Part shown: positions 8,338 to 15,631 of the stretch, one piece after another | Position numbering within the stretch: the first letter of the stretch is position 1 | Layout: each line of letters opens with the position of its first letter | DNA from: a virus | IMG/VR virus record: IMGVR_UViG_3300047332_000051 | Span: 1-41,919 of that record | Length of the DNA: 41,919 bases | Direction: 5' to 3' (one strand) | The notes under the pieces: model-generated | The model's database searches: none | The model's input: only the letters and a program-made list of their open reading frames with translations | Told to the model about the DNA's origin: nothing | Translations under genes and position numbers: made by a program

Positions 8338-8355
8338 CCGGCGACTAGACGCCGG
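8338..8355 (+). other. short hairpin upstream of major capsid gene
   Basis: CCGGCG (8338-8343) and CGCCGG (8350-8355) form a 6-base-pair stem with a 6-base loop in the gap before the coat gene. No T-run follows. A strong AGGAGG ribosome site (8361-8366) lies just downstream. It may protect a processed coat mRNA 5' end; this is inference. Confidence 0.4.
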
Positions 8356-8373
8356 GAAACAGGAGGGCCGGGA

Positions 8374-9297
8374 ATGGCCGCCGTTATTACTCGCTCATCG
8401 CACCCCGACGCCCTCTGGCCCGGCGTGCTGGAATGGTTCGGGATGTCCTACGACGAACATCCCGAAATTTGGAACCAGATTTTCGACGAAGTAGATGGCG
8501 AGCTTGCCACCGAACGCCTGATCGAAGCCACCGGCTTCGGCTTGGCGCGCACCAAGTCGGAATCCGCGCCGATCACCTACGACACCGATGGTGAAGGCTA
8601 CGCCACCCTGGCGACCCCGACTGTCATCGGCCTGGGTTATCAGGTGACGCGGGAGGAACTGGAAGACAATCTGTACGCGGAAGTGTCCATGCCGCGGGCC
8701 GAATCTCTGGCCTTCAGCATGCACACAACCATCGAGCTGATTCACGCTAACGTGCTGCTGAACGCCTTCTCTGGATCATATGTGTACGGCGACGGGCAAC
8801 CGCTCATCTCCACCGCGCACCCCACCAAGTCGGGAAATCAGGCGAACGAGCCTTCGATCGCCGCCGACTTCTCGGAAGCGGCGCTGGAGGCGCTGATCCA
8901 GCAAGCCTATCTGGCGACGAACTCCCGTGGCCTTCAAATCAGCCTGCGCCCGCGCAAGCTGATCGTGTCGGCCGCGGACATGTTCAACGCCGAGCGCGTG
9001 CTTTCGACCCAGCTGCGCACGAACACCAACAACAACGATATCAACGCGATCAAAAACATGGGATTGATCCCGGAGGGTGCGATCGTGAACCCGTACCTGG
9101 GCATCGAAAGCCCGCAGTCCTGGTTCATGCTCACCAGCATCCAGAAGCGCAGAGGGCTGGTCTCGATCTGGCGGCGTTGGCCCGAGTTGGAGAAGGACAA
9201 CGACTTCGACACGGAGAACCTGAAGGCCAAGACGACGGCGCGTTTCGTCGCCTCGGTCGGCGACTGGCGCTGCATCTACGGCAACCCCGGAACCTAA
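8374..9297 (+). CDS. major capsid protein
   Basis: A 307-residue coat protein with a strong AGGAGG site before ATG 8374. Diagnostic stretches include GYQVTREELEDNLYAEVS, a DGQPLISTAHPTKSG segment (about 148-163), LSTQLRTNTNNNDINAIKNM and EGAIVNPYLG, then WFMLTSIQKRRGL. The AHP...G-N motif followed by an Ala/Leu-rich helix and a RPRKLIVSA strand is typical of Mu gpT-like capsid proteins with the HK97 fold, not the P22 gp5 family. So a P22-type portal is paired with a different coat lineage. It forms the icosahedral shell, probably folded with host GroEL. Confidence 0.88.
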   Translation: MAAVITRSSHPDALWPGVLEWFGMSYDEHPEIWNQIFDEVDGELATERLIEATGFGLARTKSESAPITYDTDGEGYATLATPTVIGLGYQVTREELEDNLYAEVSMPRAESLAFSMHTTIELIHANVLLNAFSGSYVYGDGQPLISTAHPTKSGNQANEPSIAADFSEAALEALIQQAYLATNSRGLQISLRPRKLIVSAADMFNAERVLSTQLRTNTNNNDINAIKNMGLIPEGAIVNPYLGIESPQSWFMLTSIQKRRGLVSIWRRWPELEKDNDFDTENLKAKTTARFVASVGDWRCIYGNPGT

Positions 9298-9313
9298 GCC
9301 GGGAGTCTAGCCT

Positions 9314-9769
9314 ATGCCCCGTCACGCCCGCCTATCGGCCGACGAATACCGGGGCGGAAACGCCTGGTTCATCTGCGATAGGTGTGGCCAGCGTTGGCGG
9401 CGGTCGAGAATGCAGGTGGAATGGGACAACTTTCGAGTCTGCCCCGTTTGCCTGGACCCTCGGCCGCCGCAGATGACTCCGCCGGACGTATATCCCGAAG
9501 GCCTACCGTTCCTTGATCCGCGCGCTCCGCAGGACAACCCGGATCTGCTGATGGATGAATCCACCATCCGGCCAGCACTGGGTGTGGGCGCGGTGGATAT
9601 CGGGGGCAGATATATTTTGCCCAATGGCCAGGCGCAGCCAGTGGGGGCTACAGCTCCGCTGACAGTGGTGGAGAGCCCGCTCCCGCCGCCCTCCATAGAC
9701 GTAATCCTTGAGGATGTGGCCATTCGCACCGGACCCGTCTTCCCGCCAGACGCTTCAGGGAGCACGTGA
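9314..9769 (+). CDS. zinc-ribbon virion-region protein
   Basis: A 151-residue protein. Residues about 20-50 carry two CxxC pairs (ICDRCGQRW and VCPVCLDP) spaced as a zinc ribbon. The rest is Pro/Asp-rich without domain signature: a segment of proline-containing repeats (PEGLPFLDPRAPQDNPD) and a beta-prone C-terminus. Similar zinc-ribbon proteins follow capsid genes in related phages; the role is unknown, possibly connector assembly. The next gene begins at GTG 9771, one base after the stop. Confidence 0.65.
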   Translation: MPRHARLSADEYRGGNAWFICDRCGQRWRRSRMQVEWDNFRVCPVCLDPRPPQMTPPDVYPEGLPFLDPRAPQDNPDLLMDESTIRPALGVGAVDIGGRYILPNGQAQPVGATAPLTVVESPLPPPSIDVILEDVAIRTGPVFPPDASGST

Positions 9770-9770
9770 C

Positions 9771-10241
9771 GTGCCCAGCATTCGCGATTATCCGCAGGCT
9801 TCCGAGGTCAACCTGACCGATGCCTTCATGATCGATCAACTCGGGATCGGCACGCGCTGGTGCACGGCTCAGCAGATTTTGGACCTGATTGGTCCGGGGC
9901 CTTATAACATCGCCATGGGCTACAGCTCGGCCCCGCCGCCCAACACGACGTTCCTGGCCTTTATCGCCAACTCGGAGTTTGGCATGCCGATCAATCTGGA
10001 GGGATCGGTGGCGGAGTTTATCACCGCGCCATCCTCGCCTGTGGTGCTCAGTGTGCAAAAAAACGGGACGCAGTTCGGGACAATCAGTTTCCCTTCAGGT
10101 TCTAATGGCGGTTCCGTTGGTGTTTTCGCGGGAAGCGCTGAGACTTTCGCCGAAGGAGATCTCCTGGAGATTATGTCGCCTGGTTCGCTCTACGGAGCGG
10201 CAAACTTGGCCGTCACGTTCGCGGGGACCTTAACGTCATGA
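9771..10241 (+). CDS. tail-associated structural protein
   Basis: A 156-residue protein. GTG 9771 is chosen over an in-frame ATG at 9708 because AGGGA precedes it and the N-terminus then reads PSIRDYPQASEVNLTDAFMI. This resembles the YPQ-T-L-TDAF-opening found at N-termini of many podovirus tail and fibre proteins. The rest is beta-prone (repeated Ser/Pro turns, EFITAPSSPVVLSVQKNG), consistent with a fibre or decoration domain. It overlaps the next gene by four bases. Confidence 0.6.
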   Translation: MPSIRDYPQASEVNLTDAFMIDQLGIGTRWCTAQQILDLIGPGPYNIAMGYSSAPPPNTTFLAFIANSEFGMPINLEGSVAEFITAPSSPVVLSVQKNGTQFGTISFPSGSNGGSVGVFAGSAETFAEGDLLEIMSPGSLYGAANLAVTFAGTLTS

Positions 10242-11284
10242 GTCTGATCCTGATCGAAGGTTTCGACGTTTATCCCAACGTTGCTGCGACGTCTTACGGA
10301 ATCAATGCGCGTTGGGTCAGCGCCGCGAGATTCGAGGGGGGGAACTATCAAAACCTGAGCCTTGTGGCCGGCCGATTTGGCGGCCAAGCCGTATCTATGA
10401 TCGTTCAGAATGATGGCGGTCCAAGTATGGGGTTTCCCGTCGCGGCGGCTGGTGCTGGGCCAACGGCTATGGTCGTCGGATTTGCATTGCGTGTTGACGG
10501 TACGGCGAACGGCGACTTTTTGCACCTACGCAACAACACAATTTTGGGTAATACGCAGTTTGGCCTGGGAATTAACGCCAACCAGCAACTTTATTTATTC
10601 GAAGGAGGTGCATTAACGACGGCTCTAGCTGCGTCTGAGCAAATCATGAGTCAGTCATCATGGCAGTATGTCGAATTGGTGTGTAACTTTTCCACAGGAT
10701 CGGCAACGGCTTATTTAAACGGTGTAGAGGTTTTTAGTTATACAGGAAGCGCATTGTTAAGCGTAGATACTGTTGAATTCGGAAATTACACCTATGCGCT
10801 TACGGGAGGCGGCATCCCATTTTGCTCGGTTGACGATGTCTATGCGACTAACACGGCCGTTCGCCTGGGTGAGCGCCGAGTTGAAACGCTTTACCCATCG
10901 GTAAATGGTTCGGTCGCGTGGACGCCATTGACTGGGGCGAACTGGCAAGAGGTCAGCGAGGCCCTTTGCGATGGAGACGCCAGTTATGTATCTACCTCTA
11001 CGGCGGGCGTGCAAGATCTGTATGGGATCACGTCTCTATCCAGCACGCCTCTCACGATAGATGCGGTGCAGACCCGAATCGCTAACCGCAAGAATGACGC
11101 GTCCTCCCATGTGTTAAATGGTGTCATCAGCTCGGGCGGCGTGGCCGCTTATGGTGCGGCATTCGCTGTGACGGGCAGCTATCTTTACGACTGCGATATC
11201 TGGCCAACAAATCCAAATGGCGGCGGAGTCTGGACAGCGACCACGGTTAATGGCGCGCAGATCGGTCAGAAGCTGGTAAGCTAG
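10238..11284 (+). CDS. lectin-like (LamG/concanavalin fold) structural protein
   Basis: A 348-residue beta-rich protein. The N-terminal 210 residues read like a concanavalin A/LamG jelly roll: FDVYPN at the start, strands ending GFALRVDG and FGLGINANQQLYLFEGG, then SSWQYVELVCNFSTGSATAY and LNGVEVFSYTGS, and a metal-site-like SVDDVYA. Such domains bind sugars on virion surfaces. The C-terminal 140 residues (ERRVETLYPSVNGSVAWTP...) recur in phage structural proteins. Base composition falls around 10540-10800, suggesting the jelly-roll part was acquired from another source. A role in adhesion or decoration is inferred. Confidence 0.65.
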   Translation: MSLILIEGFDVYPNVAATSYGINARWVSAARFEGGNYQNLSLVAGRFGGQAVSMIVQNDGGPSMGFPVAAAGAGPTAMVVGFALRVDGTANGDFLHLRNNTILGNTQFGLGINANQQLYLFEGGALTTALAASEQIMSQSSWQYVELVCNFSTGSATAYLNGVEVFSYTGSALLSVDTVEFGNYTYALTGGGIPFCSVDDVYATNTAVRLGERRVETLYPSVNGSVAWTPLTGANWQEVSEALCDGDASYVSTSTAGVQDLYGITSLSSTPLTIDAVQTRIANRKNDASSHVLNGVISSGGVAAYGAAFAVTGSYLYDCDIWPTNPNGGGVWTATTVNGAQIGQKLVS

Positions 11285-11287
11285 ACT

Positions 11288-11488
11288 ATGGCCGTCCTCG
11301 TATCTCAGTCCACGCTTGAGACGCTTCGCGACGGCGAGGGTCAGGTTCGCACGTCGCAAACCACTATGGAGGTGCTCCACAACGCGGCGGTGTTCGAGGT
11401 GTATGCGTCTCAGACCGTGCTTGAGGTGCTGTGCAGCCTGGATCAGTTTTCCGGGTATGTATCGATCGTAGGGACGTCATCGCCATGA
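11288..11488 (+). CDS. small repeat protein (SQxxxEVL repeats)
   Basis: A 66-residue protein made of three imperfect repeats: SQSTLETLR (residues 6-14), SQTTMEVLH (23-31) and SQTVLEVLC (41-49), spaced 17-18 residues. Proteins of this type, with repeats ending EVL, recur next to tail genes in phages of Gram-negative bacteria; their function is not known to me. The stop overlaps the next start (ATGA), so it is probably co-translated with the connector gene. Confidence 0.65.
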   Translation: MAVLVSQSTLETLRDGEGQVRTSQTTMEVLHNAAVFEVYASQTVLEVLCSLDQFSGYVSIVGTSSP

Positions 11489-12198
11489 GTCAGTCCTATC
11501 AGCTCAACGTCGGCCAGATGATCACCAAGGCCTATCGCCTGATGGGCGTCGTCCCCGAGGGCGGCGTCCCGAACGCGGCGCAATATGCGGAGGGTATCGA
11601 CGCGATCAACCAAATCCTCAAGGGCATCCAGACTGAGGGCGCGAACGTCTTTCGTCAGACTCAGGTATCGCTTGCGATCAGCGCCGGGGCGCAAAGCGTA
11701 GAGACGCCCAATCAGGTGATGGGAGTGGAAAACTGCCGTTGGCTGGAAGGCGCGGGTCAAGTAAGTCAGCGCGAAATACCCATGGGCCAGTTCACTTACG
11801 ATCAGTATTTCACCCTGCCAAACCGGTTGCAAACCACGGTGCAGCCAAGCGTCTGGATGTTCGATAAACAGACCAGCGAGACCACGATATGGGTGTGGCC
11901 CTGTCCGACCTATGCGGGGACTATCAACGCCACCGTGATTCGTATGGCCAACGATGTGACCAGCCAGACTGACGACTTGGACTTTCCCCAGGAATGGGAT
12001 CAGGGGCTAAAGTGGATCTTGGCCGATGAGCTTCAGGACAATCACGCCTTAGCCTTGAGTGCGCCCGCCATTTCCGCGCGGATCGAGCGAAGGGCTACTC
12101 AGTGGCGCGAGAAGCTCAAGAATTTCGACCGGCCCACCTCGATCTTTTTCAAGCCGTGGGGAAAGCGCGGTCAATCCAGGCTTTGGCGCGGCGCTTAA
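11485..12198 (+). CDS. gp4-like head-tail connector (packaged DNA stabilisation)
   Basis: A 237-residue protein; ATG 11485 (ATGA overlap) is favoured over an upstream TTG. It opens VGQMITKAYRLMGVVPEGG and continues as a four-helix pattern with AAQYAEGIDAINQILKGIQT, then a beta domain, ending with FDRPTSIFFKPWGKRG. This pattern is typical of the P22 gp4 family (tail accessory factor), which binds under the portal after packaging and retains the DNA. Here it is longer than P22 gp4 (166 residues), in line with other podovirus relatives. Upstream of gp10-like gene, as in P22. Confidence 0.75.
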   Translation: MSQSYQLNVGQMITKAYRLMGVVPEGGVPNAAQYAEGIDAINQILKGIQTEGANVFRQTQVSLAISAGAQSVETPNQVMGVENCRWLEGAGQVSQREIPMGQFTYDQYFTLPNRLQTTVQPSVWMFDKQTSETTIWVWPCPTYAGTINATVIRMANDVTSQTDDLDFPQEWDQGLKWILADELQDNHALALSAPAISARIERRATQWREKLKNFDRPTSIFFKPWGKRGQSRLWRGA

Positions 12199-12210
12199 GG
12201 AGATTTGACC

Positions 12211-12711
12211 ATGCCCGATACGTTCGAACAGACGATGAGCACGCTGTATTTCGCCGTCGTGCCTGTGCCTGCATCTTCAACCTTCGCGCCGGGCCGAAAC
12301 AAGGCCGACGCAGACCGGACCGCTGGTCTGCTGGGGACGATCTTGGCCGACGCTACGGGTACCCCCTTGGGGACCGCGGGTAATCCGCTGGTCACGGAAG
12401 CATCCGGTGCGGCTCCGCAGGTTACGTCTTCAACAGCTACAATCACAGAGGTTGCGGCGAGCGCCTCCAGCGTTTTGGCACATGCCGCCGATGCGAACCG
12501 ACTCGGGGCGATTTTCAGCAATAGTGGAGCCGCCGGAAATATCTTTCTCGCTTACGGCGCGGGTGCGGCCAGCCCTACGAATTTTACGGTAAAGCTCGCC
12601 CCTGGCGCGACTTGGAACTTTCCGCAACCGATTTACACAGGGGCCGTTCAAGCCATTTGGGACACGGTCACAGGCGCTGGTCCCTTGCTTGTAACGGAGC
12701 TTACCCCATGA
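12211..12711 (+). CDS. hypothetical beta-rich virion protein
   Basis: A 166-residue protein; ATG 12211 with TAAGGAG upstream is preferred to an in-frame TTG at 12205. N-terminal region is low-complexity Ala/Gly/Thr; the C-terminal 80 residues (RLGAIFSNSGAAGNIFLAYG, then KLAPGATWNFPQPIYTGAVQ) form a small beta domain common in phage structural proteins. It shares style with the 108-residue protein at 17667. Overlaps the next gene by ATGA. Confidence 0.6.
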   Translation: MPDTFEQTMSTLYFAVVPVPASSTFAPGRNKADADRTAGLLGTILADATGTPLGTAGNPLVTEASGAAPQVTSSTATITEVAASASSVLAHAADANRLGAIFSNSGAAGNIFLAYGAGAASPTNFTVKLAPGATWNFPQPIYTGAVQAIWDTVTGAGPLLVTELTP

Positions 12712-13295
12712 CATCCCGTCACAGGTGGAGCGCGCGAGCGGGATGGCTGTTGTACGCCATCCCGATCTTGTTGCTTTTCCTGGCGATCCTGGCCGCTCAA
12801 ACGCGCGCTCACGCCCAAATGTATCAGCCAGGAATTACTTCGCTATACGGCGACTGCACCGCGAGCGGAAATGGACCGACTCAGATCACGTGCACCAAAT
12901 CCAATGGCGTTCCAAACGGTTCCATGGCGAGCCAGAGCGCTGCAAATGTCGCGATAAGCGGCGGGTCAATCAGTGGTGCGGGGATTGTTGCGCCGACATT
13001 ATCGCTTTCAGGTCATTTTCTGAATACATCGGCCCTTACGCCAACGGTGTCTGGGTGTGGATCTGGCGCAAGCATCGCCGGAAACGACAATCGTTGGGTG
13101 CTGACGACGGGCGCTGGGCTTGGAACGTGCACGATCACTTTCGCCACGGCTTTTTCGGCCGCTCCCGTCTGTGTCGTAACCAGCAATACCACGGGTGAGA
13201 TCGCGGTGGTGACAGCGGTTTCCGCCACTAGCATTAGCGTCACGCTTACATCGTTGCTTTCTTCGGCGGTGATACGCGGGGTTTGCGTGGGCTAG
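12708..13295 (+). CDS. virion-region protein with N-terminal signal or anchor
   Basis: A 195-residue protein starting at ATG 12708 (ATGA overlap). Residues 1-34 look like a Sec signal peptide or membrane anchor: basic n-region (RHRWSARAG), hydrophobic core WLLYAIPILLLFLAILAA and an Ala-x-Ala site near AHAQ. The rest is Ser/Gly/Thr-rich with four cysteines in two pairs and beta-like character. A signal sequence inside a tail gene cluster is unusual; it may be a membrane or periplasmic protein rather than virion component. Function unknown. Confidence 0.6.
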   Translation: MTSRHRWSARAGWLLYAIPILLLFLAILAAQTRAHAQMYQPGITSLYGDCTASGNGPTQITCTKSNGVPNGSMASQSAANVAISGGSISGAGIVAPTLSLSGHFLNTSALTPTVSGCGSGASIAGNDNRWVLTTGAGLGTCTITFATAFSAAPVCVVTSNTTGEIAVVTAVSATSISVTLTSLLSSAVIRGVCVG

Positions 13296-13365
13296 GACTT
13301 GTCCTGAAATGGATTTGGCCATAGCTTGGCTGCGCCCGAAGGGCTCCCCGCATCGAGAGTGAGCC

Positions 13366-13554
13366 ATGGCTGAACGCGAAAAGCACTGGATTAAAAACGC
13401 CACCAAGAACAAGGGCGCGCTGCATAAGCGCCTCGGCGTTCCAAAGGGTGAGAAGATTCCCGCCAAGAAGCTGAAGAAGGCTGAAAAGGCGGGTGGCAAG
13501 CTAGGTAAAGAAGCTCGACTTGCCGAGACCCTCAAGGGCCTTCGCAAGAAGTAG
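13366..13554 (+). CDS. small, highly basic protein
   Basis: A 62-residue Lys-rich protein (starting MAEREKHWIKNATKNKGALH, then KRLGVPKGEKIPAKK) resembling short basic proteins found in tail regions of many phages; they are usually uncharacterised. The charge suggests nucleic-acid binding. GAGTGAGCC before ATG 13366 is a weak ribosome site. First of three small, very basic genes in a row. Confidence 0.65.
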   Translation: MAEREKHWIKNATKNKGALHKRLGVPKGEKIPAKKLKKAEKAGGKLGKEARLAETLKGLRKK

Positions 13555-13581
13555 TCCGAGAGTGCGGGGCTTGGCCCTGCG

Positions 13582-13597
13582 TCCCGGTCCACCGGGA
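13582..13597 (+). other. short perfect hairpin between two small basic genes
   Basis: TCCCGGT (13582-13588), two bases CC, then ACCGGGA (13591-13597): a GC-rich inverted repeat in the 97-base gap. No T-run follows, so it is not a standard terminator; possibly an RNA processing or stability element. Confidence 0.35.
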
Positions 13598-13651
13598 TAC
13601 GCCCGAAGCGAGCCCATGACCGGGTAAGCGGGCTTATAGAAGGGTTCCGAG

Positions 13652-13978
13652 ATGGAATCGAAGCGCGAACATGAGCGCGCCGGCCGCAAGGGTGGCCGGG
13701 CCGAATCGCACAAGGAGCACGTGCGGGCCGGCAAGGACGCGCACCGCGGCGGTGCGAAGTCTGGCGCGCATCATCTTAAGGAGGGGCGCAAGCACTTCGA
13801 TGAGATGCGCGGCCACAAGTCTGGAGAGCACCGCGCCCGCAAAGAACCTCACGCCAAGGTCGCCAGCGCCGAGCATCGCAAGATGAAAGGCCACCTGGGC
13901 GGCAAGGGCGAGATGACCCACGCCGCGCGCCGTGTGGAAATCCATCACTACCACCACAGAGCGAGCGAGAAGAAGTAA
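13652..13978 (+). CDS. His/Lys/Arg-rich basic protein
   Basis: A 108-residue protein dominated by Lys, Arg, His and Glu (for example KREHERAGRKGGRAESHKEH). Local repeats of the form R-K-G-G-R, H-R-G-G and a histidine-rich end (VEIHHYHHR) are visible. No fold can be assigned. The composition suggests a DNA-associated, perhaps virion-packaged, or metal-binding protein. Neighbours on both sides are also small and basic. Confidence 0.6.
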   Translation: MESKREHERAGRKGGRAESHKEHVRAGKDAHRGGAKSGAHHLKEGRKHFDEMRGHKSGEHRARKEPHAKVASAEHRKMKGHLGGKGEMTHAARRVEIHHYHHRASEKK

Positions 13979-13987
13979 GGAGCCGCT

Positions 13988-14164
13988 ATGCGCAGCGTTT
14001 TCGACACGCCCGGCACGAAGCCGGGGACCGACAAGGCCGTCAAGCTGCACCAGGCCGCGGCCCAGGGCTACACAGTCGGTGCAGACCCTTCCCGCGTCAA
14101 GGACGGCCCTCGCGGGTCGAAGACGGGCCGCACCCATGTTCCGGGTTGGACGCACCGGAAATAA
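13988..14164 (+). CDS. 58-residue basic protein
   Basis: A short gene starting at ATG 13988 with AAGGAG upstream, ending TAA 14162-14164. The product (MRSVFDTPGTKPGTDKAVKL..., ending VPGWTHRK) is basic and Gly/Pro-rich. Its conserved-looking coding bias and strong ribosome site support it. Third of three tandem small basic genes just before the gp10-like gene. Function unknown. Confidence 0.6.
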   Translation: MRSVFDTPGTKPGTDKAVKLHQAAAQGYTVGADPSRVKDGPRGSKTGRTHVPGWTHRK

Positions 14165-14170
14165 GAGGTT

Positions 14171-14204
14171 GAGGGGCGCGAGGCTGGACTACTTCGCGCC
14201 TCTC
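14171..14204 (+). promoter_or_regulatory. long hairpin in the leader of the gp10-like gene
   Basis: Bases 14171-14183 pair with 14192-14204 to form a 13-base-pair stem (with two G-U pairs) and an 8-base loop, ending 8 bases before the GGAGAG ribosome site (14213-14218) of the AUU-start gene. It is not followed by T's. It may insulate that ribosome site or act as an RNA processing site. Function is inferred. Confidence 0.5.
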
Positions 14205-14224
14205 AGCACCATGGAGAGACGCTT

Positions 14225-15631
14225 ATTCCCGATCTACCGCTCACGACGGGCAATTATGGCCGCCCCCGCGTAGGACTGCCGCCCGTCCGGCTGGTCAACG
14301 CCATTGTAGAGGCGTCTCAGGGCGGACCCTCCAAGGCCATACGCATTCCCAGGGCTGGAATGGATCTGGCCTACACGATCGGGACTGGGCCGATCTATCG
14401 CGAATTCCAGATCCAGGGCCTGTTTAACTCAGACCCATTTCACGTCTCGGGTGGGGAGCTGTATCGCGGCCAAACCGCGCTGGGTGGCGTGGCTTTCGGG
14501 ACTACGCCCCGCATGGCGGCGGCGAATGGATATTTGGCCATTGTCAATGGTGGAGGCCTGTTCGTCTATGACGGCACGACGCTTTCCCAGGTGCAATTTT
14601 TCGATGATGGCGTATCGCGCCTGCCAGCTTTCAGCTCGGTGGCGGTGCTCTACGATATCTTCATTTTTACGGTGCAGGGCTCGACGCAGTTTTTCTTCTC
14701 CGAGGTGGGAAACCCGACCGTCATCAACGCAGCCAATTTCTCCAATGCCCAAACCTCACCCGACCCGATCGTGGAAGTTGCGGTCCTGGCCGAAGAGCTG
14801 TATTTTTTCAAGGCCGCCAGGGCGGTAGAAATCTGGGACTACACCGGCCAGCTTACGGCCCCATTCGCCCTGTCGCAGGGACGCACCTATGCGCGCGGAT
14901 GTGGGGCGCAGAACTCGGTCCAGCTGCTGGACAATGGACTGTTCTGGGTCGGGGAGGACGCGACTGTCTATCGTTCTGGCTCCGTGCCCACCAGCATTAC
15001 CACGCCCTACATCGCCGATCGCCTGAAGGCGTGCGGCACGGCCCTGAGCCAGATCACGGCGCTGAACTACAATCTGGAAAACCACGTCCTGTACGTGCTG
15101 AACCTCACGCCGATTAACGAGAGCTATGCCTACGACTGCCAGACTAAGGAGTGGTCGGCCTGGGGGAGTCAGAATACCATCCAGGCGGAGCCGGCGGCCT
15201 ATCTGGCGGCATCGTCATGCGGCCAGGGGTCCACGATCTATTTCGGCTCGGCGCAGGATGGGCGGGTATGGACCGCAAACCCGTCTAGTCGCTTCGATGG
15301 AGATACGCCTATCCGCACGGTGGTGTCTGGAGCGATCTGGCTTGATGGAAACCGCATGCTTTGCGCCAACGTCATGCTGCAATGCTCGCGCGGCGTGGGC
15401 AATCCTGAGACGCCTAATCCGCTGATCCTGATGCGCTATAGCGACGATGAGGGCGACACGTGGTCATCCTGGCTTGAGCATAGCCTCGGGTCGCGCGGGC
15501 GCACCACGTACAAGGCGGTTTGGCGCGGCTTGGGCACGATGCAAAGTCCGGGTCGCCTGTTCGAGTTTGCCATCACTGATCCCGTGTCGTTCCGGGTGGA
15601 AAAGGCGACTTTCAACACGGCCTATCCATGA
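14225..15631 (+). CDS. gp10-like packaged-DNA stabilisation / tail hub protein, probable AUU start
   Basis: From AUU 14225 this is 468 residues, very close to P22 gp10 (472 residues), the tail hub that closes the portal after packaging. The first in-frame ATG is 14360 and would lose 45 residues, including a clearly coding stretch (PDLPLTTGNYGRPRVGLPP). No ATG, GTG or TTG lies in frame between TAA 14162 and 14360. GGAGAG at 14213-14218 sits six bases before AUU 14225. The body shows FNSDPFHVSGGELYRG, beta-propeller-like strands, and ATVYRSG/VLYVLNL segments typical of the family. Overlaps the tail fibre start (ATGA). The AUU start is inferred, not proven; CTG codons are possible alternatives. 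Confidence 0.75.
   Translation: MPDLPLTTGNYGRPRVGLPPVRLVNAIVEASQGGPSKAIRIPRAGMDLAYTIGTGPIYREFQIQGLFNSDPFHVSGGELYRGQTALGGVAFGTTPRMAAANGYLAIVNGGGLFVYDGTTLSQVQFFDDGVSRLPAFSSVAVLYDIFIFTVQGSTQFFFSEVGNPTVINAANFSNAQTSPDPIVEVAVLAEELYFFKAARAVEIWDYTGQLTAPFALSQGRTYARGCGAQNSVQLLDNGLFWVGEDATVYRSGSVPTSITTPYIADRLKACGTALSQITALNYNLENHVLYVLNLTPINESYAYDCQTKEWSAWGSQNTIQAEPAAYLAASSCGQGSTIYFGSAQDGRVWTANPSSRFDGDTPIRTVVSGAIWLDGNRMLCANVMLQCSRGVGNPETPNPLILMRYSDDEGDTWSSWLEHSLGSRGRTTYKAVWRGLGTMQSPGRLFEFAITDPVSFRVEKATFNTAYP

Noticed and set aside
8338-8355. Hairpin before capsid gene as a terminator
   Set aside because: Only six pairs and no T-run; listed as an undefined hairpin.
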